This document shows, one piece after another, positions 19,991-32,899 of a stretch of DNA of 64,000 nt; position 1 is the first letter of the stretch, and each line of letters starts with the position of its first letter. The notes beneath the pieces are model-generated. The model had not been told where the DNA came from and searched no databases. It saw nothing but the letters and a program-made list of their open reading frames with translations. Source of the DNA: Kappaphycus alvarezii (lineage: Eukaryota; Rhodophyta; Florideophyceae; Gigartinales; Solieriaceae); contig NADL03000513.1 of assembly GCA_002205965.3 (NCBI GenBank), positions 1,116,001 to 1,180,000 on the forward strand, given 5' to 3'. The position numbers and the translations under genes are program-made.

Positions 19991-20008
19991 GAGCTTCTTG
20001 CCCAGAAA
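19888..20008. repeat. Imperfect inverted repeat with 44-nt arms
   Basis: Arms 19888-19931 and 19965-20008 both read TTTCTGGGCA at the outer end on their own strands and match with few differences around a 33-nt loop. The structure interrupts the zinc-finger end of non-LTR copy C. Confidence 0.75.
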
Positions 20009-20033
20009 AAATGTAAATTCATGTTCCTAGCGT

Positions 20034-21215
20034 TGTTATAAGAACAGTCCTTTCCGTAGAAGAGCGGTCCTCTCCACAAACTTCTGTCTTCTCCTTCCCT
20101 GTGAGTTTTCAAAAAAAATTCTTTCCACTAATTTTATTTTACGAACAAAATCATGAAACAAATTTTCCCCTATGAATCCAAACTCACTGTACAACTCCAT
20201 TTCCGTTTTATCTCCCACGATTTTGGTCCTGTTTTCCAAAAAAGAAATCTTTCGACTCGTGATCCGCTTCGTTCTCCAAATTCAGTTCCGATATTTAACA
20301 AGCATATTTTTAGTTATTGCCCTGATTGAATCCAAATTCAAAACTGCGGCATTGCCTCACATTTTTTTCGTCCAAGGTCGTGAAACTTTCCGAAGACTTT
20401 GCCCAATGTAAAGCTCTAAATCGACTTCGTTGAGGCAAACCACCCGCCGTCAACTACCACATCGTTTCACCCCGTCTTTTCATCGGCATGACCAACTTCC
20501 ACCCATCACTCACCATCGCCAACTCATTCCGAGGCCGCCGCCGCCTCAACGTTCTGGCTCTGATGGCCAATGGACCAAGAAAATATGATGGTTATTGTAG
20601 GAGAATGGATCTGTAACGCGTTCCGGAGTGGGTCCGCCGGCACTTCTTCGAGGAGGCAGAAGAGGTAGAAGAAGGGGAGGCAGAAGAAGATGAAGAGGAG
20701 GATGAAGAAGAGGATGAAGAAGAGGACTGATTGGACCCATGGGAGCCACTATTGTACAACGGTGGGGGAGCTGCTGTGGAGAACGGAGGGGAGATTGAGG
20801 AAGTAATAGTTATTTCTGACTCTTCTGACAAGGATGAAGAGGATGAAGAGGATGAGGAGGAGGATGAGGAGGAGGAGGATGAGGAGGAAGGAGACATAGA
20901 GAGTGTTGGAAAGATGGGAAGGGGCGTAACAGTATGTACCAGGTGGTCCCGACGCTGTAGCTGGATAGGGCATCTTTAGTGGTTTAGGTATCTCCCAGGA
21001 GGAAATAGAGAATTATAAGCCGGTCGCGGATATTTGTGGGGACTGTTTAGGTGGAATGGATTTTGTGGAGGAATTTTTTGGCTCCAATCTCAGGGAATAA
21101 GATTTTAAGGAATAAATCTAGATATTTATCATGATAATATCTACTGTTAGTCTTTCTCGTTCACAAAATTCCATTTCATGCATTTTGTGGTACTTTGTAT
21201 GTTTGTTTGAGTCTT
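20034..21215 (+). mobile_element. LTR/acidic-ORF unit, copy 2 (truncated)
   Basis: It starts TGTTATAAGAACAGTCC, like the TG end of the solo LTR at 946-2463, and stays similar through the ORF upstream region and past the ORF end. Similarity fades near 21215, where AT-rich DNA begins. The R-U5 part is missing, so no target duplication can be tested. Confidence 0.65.
20488..21100 (+). pseudogene. LTR U3-encoded acidic protein with SUMO-interaction-like motif, copy 2
   Basis: Starting MTNFHPSL, it runs through RGRRRLNVLALMANGPRKYD, meets a stop, then EWVRRHFFEEAEE, a Glu/Asp run and a second stop. It continues LDPWEPLLYNGGGA, EEVIVISDSSDKDEEDEE and a long acidic tail. In another frame the C-terminus GIFSGLGISQEE, ADICGDCLGG and FFGSNLRE ends at 21100. 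VIVISDSSD followed by acidic residues fits the SUMO-interacting motif pattern. Two stops and one or more frameshifts break it. Agreement with copy 1 is protein-like: conserved residues lie scattered between variable ones. Confidence 0.65.
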
Positions 21216-21239
21216 TCGGGTTATGTAAGTCAAATAATC

Positions 21240-24200
21240 CTATATGGACTTTCAGACAGCTTTGGAGGTTTCCTACTGCTTTAGATGCACTGACTTTAGA
21301 AGATAAGTTTATTTCACCGACAATACTCTGAAAATAATTTTTGTAATACGAAAGTACTTTCAGTTGAGCTAAATGTCTTACTTGATCAAATTTGTATCAT
21401 TATGATTCAACCGGCACTAAAATATCTAATTTTTGTACCACGAATATGCTACAAACACGTAAATTTTTCTTTATTCTTTTGGAATTATACTTTACACGTT
21501 ACCTCGCTTTCAATTTATTTATTTCGTAAGCAGTTTTGCTACGATCTAATATTGAGAACAGTATAGGACATAGTTATAATTTTTCCCAATCGCAATTTAC
21601 GTTGGTTGAAAAAAAAAATAACTCCGCTGATGAATTACAAGCAAACTTTTGACTGCTTTTCCATGAAAATTCATCTTTTCCCTGATGATAATAAAGTGCA
21701 TTTCAGTGAATATTTTTCGCTCTTCTGTCTTCCAGTTGATATTCAGTACATAGTGAAGTCTAAACGTCGTGTTCCGTAAAATATTTTTGAGTTCTTCTTA
21801 TTCTTACAGATCAAATTTCCCATCGCAATCTCCTGAAAGTTGAAAAAGTTCCTTCATTAGTTGGTCAGCTTTTCAATACCTTCAAGATTTTTTGGTTTTT
21901 ATTTTTCCAGGTCGCCACTAACACTAAAAACAAATTGATATCGACAAGTTTTATGTCTTCGAGAACAAGAAGTCTCGTGAACGCATAAATGCGTTAAAAT
22001 TATTAGTTGGATTTGATTTAATAGCAATTCCAATGAAATATGTCAGAATTAGTTTTTGGTGAGCATAATGGCTTATTTCCTGTCCATTACTATTTCCTAA
22101 GTATTTATTAACACTAGGAGTGTTTTCCTAGTAGTATCACCAGAAAATATTCTTCATTATTCTCAACATTTTGGGTGTTAAAACTACACTGCACACAAAA
22201 CAAGATATTAGTAGATTTGGTTCCTGTAAAACTCTCGCAAACAGGATCATTCAATGCTTATTCGCATGCTTACGAATAAATATTTGGAAAAGTTGTAAAA
22301 ATATTTGGGTTTACTAGATATTTTTTTTAATTTCTGTTTCCAGTATTGTAGTCTGAAATGGAAATATTTATTGCTCTTAAAATCCTCTCCATTTTTATGC
22401 ATTCATATATTTTCAAGCAAAATTATTAATTTATTCAATATCAGATAAAACTTTACGCTCGCAATTTTAAAATTAAGTATGTCACAAGAAAGAAATTTTA
22501 TATTTTAAATATTACATTATACTTTTCAATTTCTTGCATTAAATTGATACACAAATACCAAACATGCATGCATTTTTGTCGGTAGATGTATTCATATTGT
22601 AGACCCAAATTAAAATAACTACATTTATCATCGACATATACTAGTAAAGATAACTTTGAATTTTTTGCAACGACAGTTTTTCTACTAATATATTTATTGG
22701 TAAAAGTATTTGGAAGCTCTGCCGTCCTAACGTGAACTTTTGTTTATCTTGTCTCATTTTATAAGTTATCTGCATTAAATGAAACTTTTGGGATTTTTTT
22801 CAAGTCTTTCCTAGTTTCTGATGCCTCCGAGCGATTTTTAGGGACTTTGACTATTTTTTTAATAATATATCATTCTTATAGAACAAGTAAAAACGTCAAA
22901 ATGCCCCAAACTTTTATTTTTTATCCTATCCTTACTGCTAGAACAAATGATACCCACCATTTCGCGTATGACAATTGAAGCACAGTATTTGCGAGCTTTA
23001 TTTGTTTAAAAATGCAGACCAGGGCGAAATTTTTGCGCTTAAACACAGTTTCAGGGAGCAATGTCGGGAAAAAAACCACATAGAATTTAAAAAATGACAT
23101 TGTTGCAGAAGAAGTCCGTCCTGAGATTTAATCGTTAAATATTAAAACCAACTAAACTTTGGAGCTGGAATGAGGGTATATTGGTTTCTACTCCAGATGG
23201 TCTCTGCTTTCAACTCGTCACTTCTAATATTCCACTGTTATTGTCAATACATATATCAGAGCTTATAAAATTATCAATAGGTTGCGCACTATTTGCAGAT
23301 AAGCTGAAAAGCCATTTGAGTCGGTCCGAACTTCTGAATGGACTAGATTTTGGGAACTTTGGGGAGGAAATCAGATGGACCAGTGTTAACTCGGAATGAA
23401 AATTAAGTAGAGCATTCTTTGTACTATTGATCGAACTTTATTTCCGATATAAATGGAGTCAGGACCGTAGCCAGAGGTAACAGCACTTATTTCGGAGAGC
23501 ACGTGTGATGCAAGAATGTCTTTATGAATTCTGTTCTGCAATGCTGCGTTTGAATAACCGTAGCAAAAAATTGAGGAGATGTAAACCTCGAAAGAACGAA
23601 AATGAAAATTGTCATTTTTCGTAACGCTTTGGCGCTAACATTTAATTTCCAAAATGTTTTTAGTTTTGGTTATCGATAAAAATCAAATAATACATTGACA
23701 GATTTTCAATATTTTTAGTGAAGTGAGGAGAATAACAATAACTATTTGTACTCGTTTCATTATCAAAGATGTTAAATTTTTGTATTCATGGTATTGGATA
23801 ATGGCAATTGATCCTCAGAGAAAATATCATCACTAAAGCGCCGTAAATAATCTATAAAGATCGACTCAGCTGTATCAGATTCATATAGATGCAAAAACGC
23901 GAAAATATTTTCCTCGAGCCGTATGAGGTTCATTTCACCAGTAACCGTAAATATTTACATTTTACAGTATTAATCCAGCTGCAAAGTACAATATGTACAT
24001 CAATCTCATATTACGCAGCCTGTATTTAACCATATGGTATGGGAGCGAAAGCTTAAGAGAGCCTTGGTGTATGTATAACATCTCAGATATAGTACTATAT
24101 GAGATAAGATAATTTTTACCTTTTCGTCATTCTTGCAGAACCTCAATTACAGTGGTAGTTTTCGAATGTACTCAACTAGTACCATTTATATGACTTTCTT

Positions 24201-27200
24201 CTTCATTTAATACAGACCAAATATTTAAGGATCAAATACATGGTGAAAACGACAAATCTTGCCAATCTTATTGCATGTATCTTTTTCGACAAGACATGAT
24301 TACATACCTAATTTCTATTACAAATCAGGATTTTGATGAAATTTTCAGGATATATGCGGCTAAAATTATCAGATGTAACTGTTTCTCCGTCCATTCCAAA
24401 TGATTCCAGGGAGATACGCTTGTGAAAGACCCGATGATGACATGTGAGACTTATCCTATATTTACTAGGCATACTGTAATCAGCAACGGGTAGCGAAGTT
24501 CGGATTAACTAAAGTAGACTAATAAGATACGAGTGGACTTCAACAGTAATTTTTGCAATCACCAGAATCCATTTTTTCGGAGGATGATAAGATATTTGCC
24601 ACGAAGTTAAATGTCATAGTATTCAGGATTAAAAAACTTTAAATTTTTTATCTTATTAGGAGATAAAAAACTTTGAAACGAAAAACAGTTCTAAATGGCG
24701 GTAAGCACCCATCAGAAGAATCATCCTGCAGAAATTTTGAAAACAATGACTATTCATAATAATCCTGCAGAAGTTTTGAAAATGATAACTATTCTCTCGA
24801 GAGGGTTAGCGTTTCATGAAGCTTCGTTCTTTCCCGTTCAAGGAGTATTGTAGATGATTGAATAGGTTTTTCTGTAAATCAACGGCTCTGCTTGAGATTT
24901 GCACCTTTGACTCCAAATTATATTTTTGAGTAAAATTTCTATTTTTATTGTTTTGTCTTCCCCTTCAACATTAAAGTTAGAAGAAAATGCTTCCCGCGAT
25001 GCTTCATTTCAAAATTTTCGCTCTAAAAATCAGACCATTGTTTTACGAAGGTATATTTGATACTCAGTTGTTCTTCTTCTCCAGTGTGCTTCCCCTTCAT
25101 CCTAGTTCTACAATAACATCTCCAGACTAAATATCTTAAGTTTCATTACAGCTACCATTGTTTCTTTGATATAATTTGTAAGTCCCTCTGTAGTCAAATA
25201 TGCGGCCCTTCTCTTAATTTCAGCGCAATTAATTCTTCAATTCCAGAAACACCTGCTTAGTGCTGTTATATAGGAAAACTGCGAAGTTTAAGAGTAGGAA
25301 TTTTTTTCGTATATTTCCGATAGGTTTCGAAAATAGGGTTATATTTCAAGATTGGAAACAGATGGCGGAAAAATTTTAATTTTCACTAACAAGAGATTCA
25401 AAAATAGTTCTGAAGGTTCCACTGCTGACGGGGTACTCTCTAAATTATATTGGAAGAAACGAAAATCGTTTCACAAAAAAATTATGTATTCAATAAACCA
25501 ATCTGTCGATGGCTGTTCAATAAACAGTTTGTAAATATCAAATCTTTTCTTTCCGATTTCCTGAAAAAAAGATGTCAAATTCCCCAACTAGTCATCAATT
25601 GCAACAAACATGACAGAATAGAAAACTATTTATTTTATTTCATCTCTTGATTGAAGATTTCAGAGTTTGGTGAACAAGCTCAAGACAAGCTGCCAAATAT
25701 AAAAAATTCTATAAAAGTATATGTATTCCAGCTACGAAAGACAATGGTGCTACGGTTGTCAATATTCCATTTAACTCTAATCAAAGAGCTCATATGTTCC
25801 AGTATCGCCGTATTAAAACTTTCTGAGGGCTGGTAGATCACCATCCAAACAATTTAAGGCGAATGCCTTCTTCTTTGATAATTATGTGCAGACATTTTGG
25901 AGATGCTTTGTATCTTTTTGTACGATATGGCTTATTTTGAATAAAGTAGGGACCCGTATCCTTTCGAGTTGTTGACCAGATCCATTACCATCTATTTCGG
26001 TTTTGAGCCAGTGCTAAAAGCTGAAAAAGATAATAACGCAAGTGGAAACATCTTGACAGAATTTTTTTCATACTATGGAATCACTTTACAGCTCTTCACT
26101 TTAGTTCATCATTTTTTTCCATAATCAAAATTATTTCCAGATCCACAATCGGATGCACGAAAGATGCAGAAATAACCAAGTTCATATTCAAAAATTTTCC
26201 TGTAATTTTTACATAAAGTCATTAAAACGGTAAGCATAGTCTGAAAATCTACAATTCTGTTATAGAATTGAAGATTGATGACTTTTTCAAAACTCTATTG
26301 CAGTTAAAACAGATATAGAATACAGTACAAACTCTTCTCGGCTGCCAAATTTTGGTGCGGAGATAATGAATTCTTTCGCGTGATCGGGAAGAAATTTTCT
26401 GACCAAAATAAGGATATAGCAAATGTTTCCGGACTCTAGGAATAAGCCTTTTTTTCGGGACAAATTTGAATCATCTCTTTCTATTTGAGCGTTATACCCT
26501 TAAAAAGATCATAAATTATATAAAATTTATTGTCACGAGTAGTTCCCTTGCCCAAGCGATTTGGAAAATGTTCATTAATTCGTGATTTTGGCACGCCATT
26601 ATGTCTTTGCAACGTTCCAATAGCAATTTTTGATCGCCATGCATGACAATGATTCAGTTGGTTTGCGTAACATACTTAACATACCTTTTCCCTACTAAAT
26701 AATCTTATGGCTCTCTAAATTACCCGCAAAAACCGTTATGCATCTTCAAAATAGCTGAATGTTTTCAGTTTCGCAACTCATAGTATTCGCATCACAATTA
26801 CTTGACCATTTCATTAATCGCACGAGAGTTCTGGACCTGAAATTTTACTCAGTATAATTGTATCATTCATTTTAATTACTTCAAACACAAATATTAACTT
26901 CATTCCTCTGCTTTCTAGTTCGTGCAAACCTACCATCACTTATTTCAAAATAAACATACATTAATATGTATATATTAATACCATTTACTGCCAGAAATAT
27001 TGCGGGGAGCTTTATATGGTTTAGTTCCAGAGATCTTGGGTAAGTTCCAATCAATACATTCTCTGGCCACCAAATAACTCCAATATTCTAGCTTCTGGAA
27101 TGATTTACACATTCATTGCATTGTTAGTTTACAATTTTCCTCGCAACTCCTTTTGCATCTCTAGGACTATTTGAAGAATGGCGCCCACGATATTATGCGC

Positions 27201-29870
27201 TGCTCTTTCGAGTAGACCTCTTATTTTCAAATTTATCAATCATTCGTTAAATATTAAGGGGTAGCTTCGGAGGGAAATGGAAGGAAAACTGGAATTATAA
27301 ATTGTAAAAAATGTATGTAGCTAGGTAAAATTCTAAAGATAAAGAGTACAGTCGGATTAATATGCAACGGGAAAAGGATACGGAGAAGTGAAACTGATAA
27401 TAGGGAATCCAACTGTCTGAAGTTAATCTAGAGTTGAAGTACTTTGAGGAGTGGAAATAGAGTTGCTGTAGGTATGTCACATCAGTTTCAACTGTAAAAA
27501 AGTTTCATTTTCATATCTACGGGGCATTTTGTGGCATACTACAGGACAGCTCGCAACACCCATGTAATAGTAATAATCCAGCTTCATTTATCTATCAATT
27601 TGTTTCTTGAAATTGACTCATTTTTAATAGTCATGAGTACGGTGAAAGTTGGGGCACAGTAGACGTTCATTTGTATTCCTGACTGGTTCTCAGCAGAAAA
27701 TCTCGCGGAATTATCAGAGCTGCGGTATTGAAAGCTCGAATAATATCTGGGACAAGGTTAAAACCTATGGCTGCTTAGTATACCCTGGAAACATTTTTGG
27801 AACTATCTAAAATAAGAATTATTTTCATCTCAACTTAACTTATGAAACGTAATATTTTCTTTCGTATCATCTAAGATCCAAATTCAAAGTAATTTTAAAG
27901 TCTCATTTTATCTTCTTGTTACCTTTACTCTGTATCAGATAGTTCTAAACTTTAATTTTGAGGTCCGCTCATGTAAAAGTTCAAAATATGAGTTGAAAAG
28001 AGCTACGCTACATTACTAAGGCCCCTGAGTGGGGGGCCGTGTCATCAAGGCAGGACTCGTTGCTTCAACAGGTCAAATGTTATACATATAAATCTTATTT
28101 GTAATTTCTTGGAAGCGAATTCCTTCTCATAAAGATCGTAACTCTGGTTCCATTCTACGCTATTTCGATAATTAGAGCCCTACAATAAATTGACGAAAAC
28201 TAGAACGAAACTTAGAAACCCGAATTTCAAATACTGAATCTGGAATTCATTCTATTTTACTTCCGGTGTGGCTTTTCGATACATGCATCTGAATCACTTT
28301 TTCATACGGCTAGCCCGCTGAAAAGGCCCACAGTTTATTTATCTGCGTCCTGGATTATCGTAAAATATTTAAATATCTCCATGTTTGAATCTTAATCAGT
28401 CAACCACCAAATGCTTACTTTATAATATTGGAACAGAATTGGTATCTATGACCTCTCGATCCCTGAACTGCCCCTCGATGAGATTATGTTGGTGAGGAGA
28501 GAGCTATAACGTTAGGACCCTTTTCTATAATCCATTTTCCTATATAATCGATTAGATTAGTGCACCGGTCCATTAAATTGTCCAAACTGCTTGGTAGTAG
28601 GCTTTTCGCATATATATATGTCCTGTTTACGTCCGTCAAGGTATCATTGAAGGCTACTCATCCCCTATAGCAAAATTTTGGAGGGCATGAATTTCACTTG
28701 GACTGCTTGGAGGGAACGTTTTAGTGTCTATATCCTGTACGCGATTATCAATGCTTTTCATCTTTGTTCCGTCGATATATCGGCAGTGAAATACAGCGAC
28801 AAAATTATGCCATTATTTGATGTTCGTGAGCTTTAATTACTGTTCTTGCAGAGGCTCATCCCGGAGCGTATCCTGCATTAACCTGACTTTCTGTTATTCA
28901 CTTGAGCTCTGTAACCCTGAAATGTTTTTATTGAGTGAGAGAACGTTCTTATTCCTCTTCTGTAATGAACTCACATTTTTCAGCTTTATTTTCTGGATAG
29001 CGGAGTTTAGCGAAGAAGGGTCGTATATATGCCAAGGGTGTCTTCACGATTGCTTTATTGCAGCTTTCTTGGTGTTACAGATTCTTTTTTGGGTGATAAA
29101 GTTCCAAATCTCTGTACCAAGTCTCGTTCCATCGCTACGTAGTCCCCTTATTGAAATTTATCTCTGCACAAGATTTCCGCAATTACACGGATAATAGTTA
29201 AGTTTAGTCTTTGATATAATGGTAGAAGCTGAGTTATAAGGTCCTTAAGAAAATGTCGGAATTGTTTCTAAGTAGTCGATTCAGGTAGGCTCAACACATA
29301 AGAACCTCTTTATAATGATTTTAGCCTTAAAATTTAGTGCATTTCATCTCCTTCAATATTCGGATAATAGTTATCAAACTTTCAAAAACTATTGACCAAT
29401 AAAAACTGTTCCATTTTCTCATAAACAGTATCGTTCAGTTGATCTTGCAATAGATGGACTGCTTCCCACCCGCAGCTCTTTCCACTATTTTTATGATTAG
29501 TTATTATGCACAGTAAAACGCAAAGACTAAATTTTGTTATATTTGAAATAACTGTAACCTGGGACCTAACTTACTGACTTAGAATGAGGGCCGTCACTCG
29601 TGTTCATAGAAGTTTAAGGCAGTGTATTGAAGTAGAGCTCTGTATAATGACTTGTAATACTGGATGTATCTCTCGCTATTGTTAAACAATGTGCAAAAGT
29701 AGTAAGTGAGAACATGGTCCATCTCACTACCAGATCTATTTCCTGTTTAGAGTAAAAATGAATGAGTAACAATAAGGAAGCGAAACGGATGGTCTACAAG
29801 CCTGGCCGGGAAGCAATAGATTCCATATTTACTGAGAGAGCGAGAGAGAGAGAATCTTTACTCTTTACTT
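21240..29870. other. AT-rich block without recognisable genes
   Basis: Base composition turns sharply AT-rich. The longest open frame is 125 codons (28817-29194, plus), Cys- and Phe-rich with no motif. A short direct repeat with CATCCTGCAGAAATTTTGAA occurs twice at about 24720-24790. I see no tRNA, rRNA, transposase or LTR. Confidence 0.55.
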
Positions 29871-29874
29871 ATCT

Positions 29875-30005
29875 TGAGTGTACACTGACTGACCGACTAT
29901 TCAGTTAAGAGCTAACTGGATGGACCACATCAGTCACGACCAGTGCGGCCCGCAAAATGATGGCCATAGCCACTGACGACCACAAGGTGCAACTGATACG
30001 CTGGT
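29875..30005 (-). repeat. Dispersed CACGTGACCG repeat
   Basis: On the minus strand it carries CCTTGTGGTCGTC, ATGGCCATCAT, GGTCCATCCAGTTAGCTCTT and CTGAATAGTCGGTCAGTCAG. These are the same blocks as at 7846-7950 and 52255-52590. It marks the end of the large AT-rich block. Confidence 0.65.
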
Positions 30006-30209
30006 AGATGCGTGTGCGAAACTTAGCGTCCGAGGTGTGGCATTTACTGGTTACACGTGGTACAAACTCTTCGATGAATAATGTGGTATCCGGAGAAGAG
30101 ACACCGAAGGAGTCGAAAACCAGAGGCTGGAATCGGAAACCTGGGTCGCGGGAGGGCAGAGAGGGGTGGACCGGGCGCTTTCGGCCTGGTTTTTTACTTC
30201 CGATTTAGA

Positions 30210-32550
30210 TAATTTACAGACTTCAATTTGAATTCTTCTCCAGACTTATTGGATTCTCTTTGAAGAAACTGGCTTACAGTTTTATTATAAATACTTTAGC
30301 AAAACCTGAAGTCTAAGGCAAACATACTAAGATTAGTAAAATCCAAACAATCAAATCCTCTTGATTATATCAATTAGAGCGGAACTTATTTCAATTTCAA
30401 TATCTTAACAAATCCCAAGTCATATTTCTTGATAAAAATCAATCAATAACTCCAACGTATCTACTAAAGTAATAGATTTTCTACAAAACTAGAAAAATTA
30501 ATATTGAGAACAGCAATCTTCAGACATATCAGTTTCCTCTAATTTCTCCTTCAGGACCTCAAAAATAGGCTATCTCCAGCAAAAGAGTCTCAGTTCACGG
30601 AAATATTTGTTATTCTAATTTTCAACCACTTTTAGGTTCTAGAATTTACCATAACTTCATCCATTACCTATCTACAGCTATCTTTCGACGTTTTCTATAG
30701 TTAAAACCAGTACTTCGTCCAAGTTATCATCTGCAGTCATTCTATTTACGTACATATATAGGTTCTCCTAATTTTTCGCTCTATTTTTTCTTTTTTTTTA
30801 GGCGATGAGATTTTTGTTTCTTCTGGCTGTTTTCTTTTTCTTTTTTTCTATTTTACGTATAACTAACTTCTTCAGTTCCAGTAGTTTTTCCATTCTTCTC
30901 AGGTTATTTTGATTTTCTTGAATCCTGAATATCTTAATTCATAGTCACGTGCACTAGGTATAAATTTAGCCGAATATTATCCCCTTAGAGGGGATTACCG
31001 CCATTGCCTCCCGTAAAACCCATCTCCGCGTATCTTTTTGATTCTGCAAACCTGTCAATCTGAAGATGTTGGAAGAACAAGTTGGGACTCACCTTAGACT
31101 CAAAAACGATTGATCAGAGCTCTAGCCTCTAAGCGAGGTGGAACAGTCTGCTCCACTAGAGCATAATACGAGGGCAATGAACCTTCTTTTACCCCTACTT
31201 CTATTTATTGTCAGTTGACATCTACTATATCACTTTATGAGCTTGTAAAAAATCTCATCTCGGGTCTTTGATGGTTCTTTTTTCTCCTGATGCCAGCTTT
31301 ACCCCATCATCTTCCTCAACCTCCTCAAATTCATCTCTCTTAACAGAAAAATTGGAAAAAGCCGATGTTTCTTACATGTTCCTTTCTTTAGTCATTTCAT
31401 AATCTTCGCAGGCTGTTCTTACAATGTTAAAAAAAGTCAGAGCTCTCGAAACGATCTTTTGTCATGGTCGATTTCACTATGGTGATGAAGGAGTGGTAAT
31501 TGTAGGAAGTTAGTCTTTTATTTTTTTCGCCCGCCCACTATGCCTACAGTAAGGACAGATTGTCCTGTCCTGGACCATTTAGGCCACGTGTAATTGCCAG
31601 GTTAATTACTTTAATTCCAATGATTCCTTATATTTATAAATTACTGTACGGCTCGTATGGCTGGCAGAGCCACACCTGGTGGCGCCGTCGCACACTACAC
31701 TTAAGGTCTCACCACATTGGGCCGTCTACAGTAATTCATCGAGCAACAGATTAAGATCCAAACCCCCAATTCCGTGACCGACGCCGCTAAGCCGGAGTAG
31801 TCCTGTGTAGTTGTCTCGGTCCTGCCTAACTAAGTGACCGGTAAGCCTAGCGCTGATCGGTATCAATACAGGTAGACACATTAGCGTCGTTGAGAATAGG
31901 AATCGCTACTTGTGTTCGCAGTAGACACAGTGACCGTAGTACTCACTCTTTACAAACCCTTTCGGCCCTTTTTAGGAGTAGATTGCCCACCCTAGGTGAC
32001 CATCCGTCTTCTTCTTTCCTCCTCCGATTTTCTTCTTTCTAGTACCACTCAATCATAACTAAGAGGACCTTAGGGCATCCTTCTAAGCCTATAAACGCGA
32101 CCCACGGTCGTTCTGTCTAGTAAAGCCGTTATCTGTCTAGCATAGATGGACTGGTCTGCCGAGGAAGCCTAGCCTCCAAAATCATACCATCCAGTTTTTG
32201 GTCCTTCTGATTCCATATAAGTACAGTAACCTGCCATTTTGATTGAAAAATTACAGGATCAGCTAGTTGAGAGTTAGAATTCCTAGCCGTCTGGACTAAG
32301 ATTAAGAAAACTGGTTAAATGTTTCAGTAGGTGCTTGTTCGCAAACTTCTCTTTTAAGTTTGCGTCACTATGGTGGGTATTGAAAAGTTCAAAGTACTGC
32401 TACATAAAATTTCAGAACTAAAAATGAGATCGAAGATAGCGACTATATGATGAGAAGATGAGTTGAAATTATTTTTCTAAAAAGCTATGGAGAACAAGAA
32501 TCTTCACAGGAAAATTGAATGTTGTCAATCTGTTCTTTCCTCACTCGCTA
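30210..32550. other. Non-coding, mostly AT-rich
   Basis: I see poly-T and poly-pyrimidine stretches (30780-30860) and a less AT-rich part at 31550-32200, but no gene. The open frame 31560-31754 is short and without a motif. Confidence 0.45.
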
Positions 32551-32555
32551 GTTGA

Positions 32556-32700
32556 AAGGGAGAGGTTTGTGTGTTTTACTGTGCGATATATATATATGAG
32601 TCTATCTTAGAGTGCTACGGACAACCAAAGTCACCTCAAAGATTCATTCCGGCGCAGTGATAGGGAAGGAACCACGCTCTCTATATAAAAACCTCAAGGG
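32556..32700 (-). repeat. R1-type repeat with TA-repeat expansion
   Basis: On the minus strand it has AGAGAGCGTGGTTCCTTCCC near the start, TTTGGTTGTCCG in the middle, an ATATATATATAT stretch, and the tail AGTAAAACACACAAACCTCT. Order matches the copy at 5866-6030. No target duplication was found. Confidence 0.6.
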
Positions 32701-32899
32701 CACACAAATCACACCGAAGAGTTATTTGAGTTCCATTTGCGCTTGCCGAAAATTTTTTTGTGTCGCATATCCAAAATGTCGTACACGTGGTTGGAACTAA
32801 AGTAGTCCGTCCCGCAAATTTCTGTTACCATAACCCTGAAAGCTATCTTCGGACTCTTCTTTGAACTAATCGTCCTTCCTTTTCTTTCAAGAAAGGAAA

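Noticed and set aside
20592-20897. Ser-run minus-strand frame
   Set aside because: It is the complement of the acidic run of copy 2 and has no independent support.
28817-29194. 125-codon open frame in the AT-rich block
   Set aside because: Rich in Phe, Leu and Cys with no motif. The length is not remarkable for the region and no promoter or homologous copy is seen.
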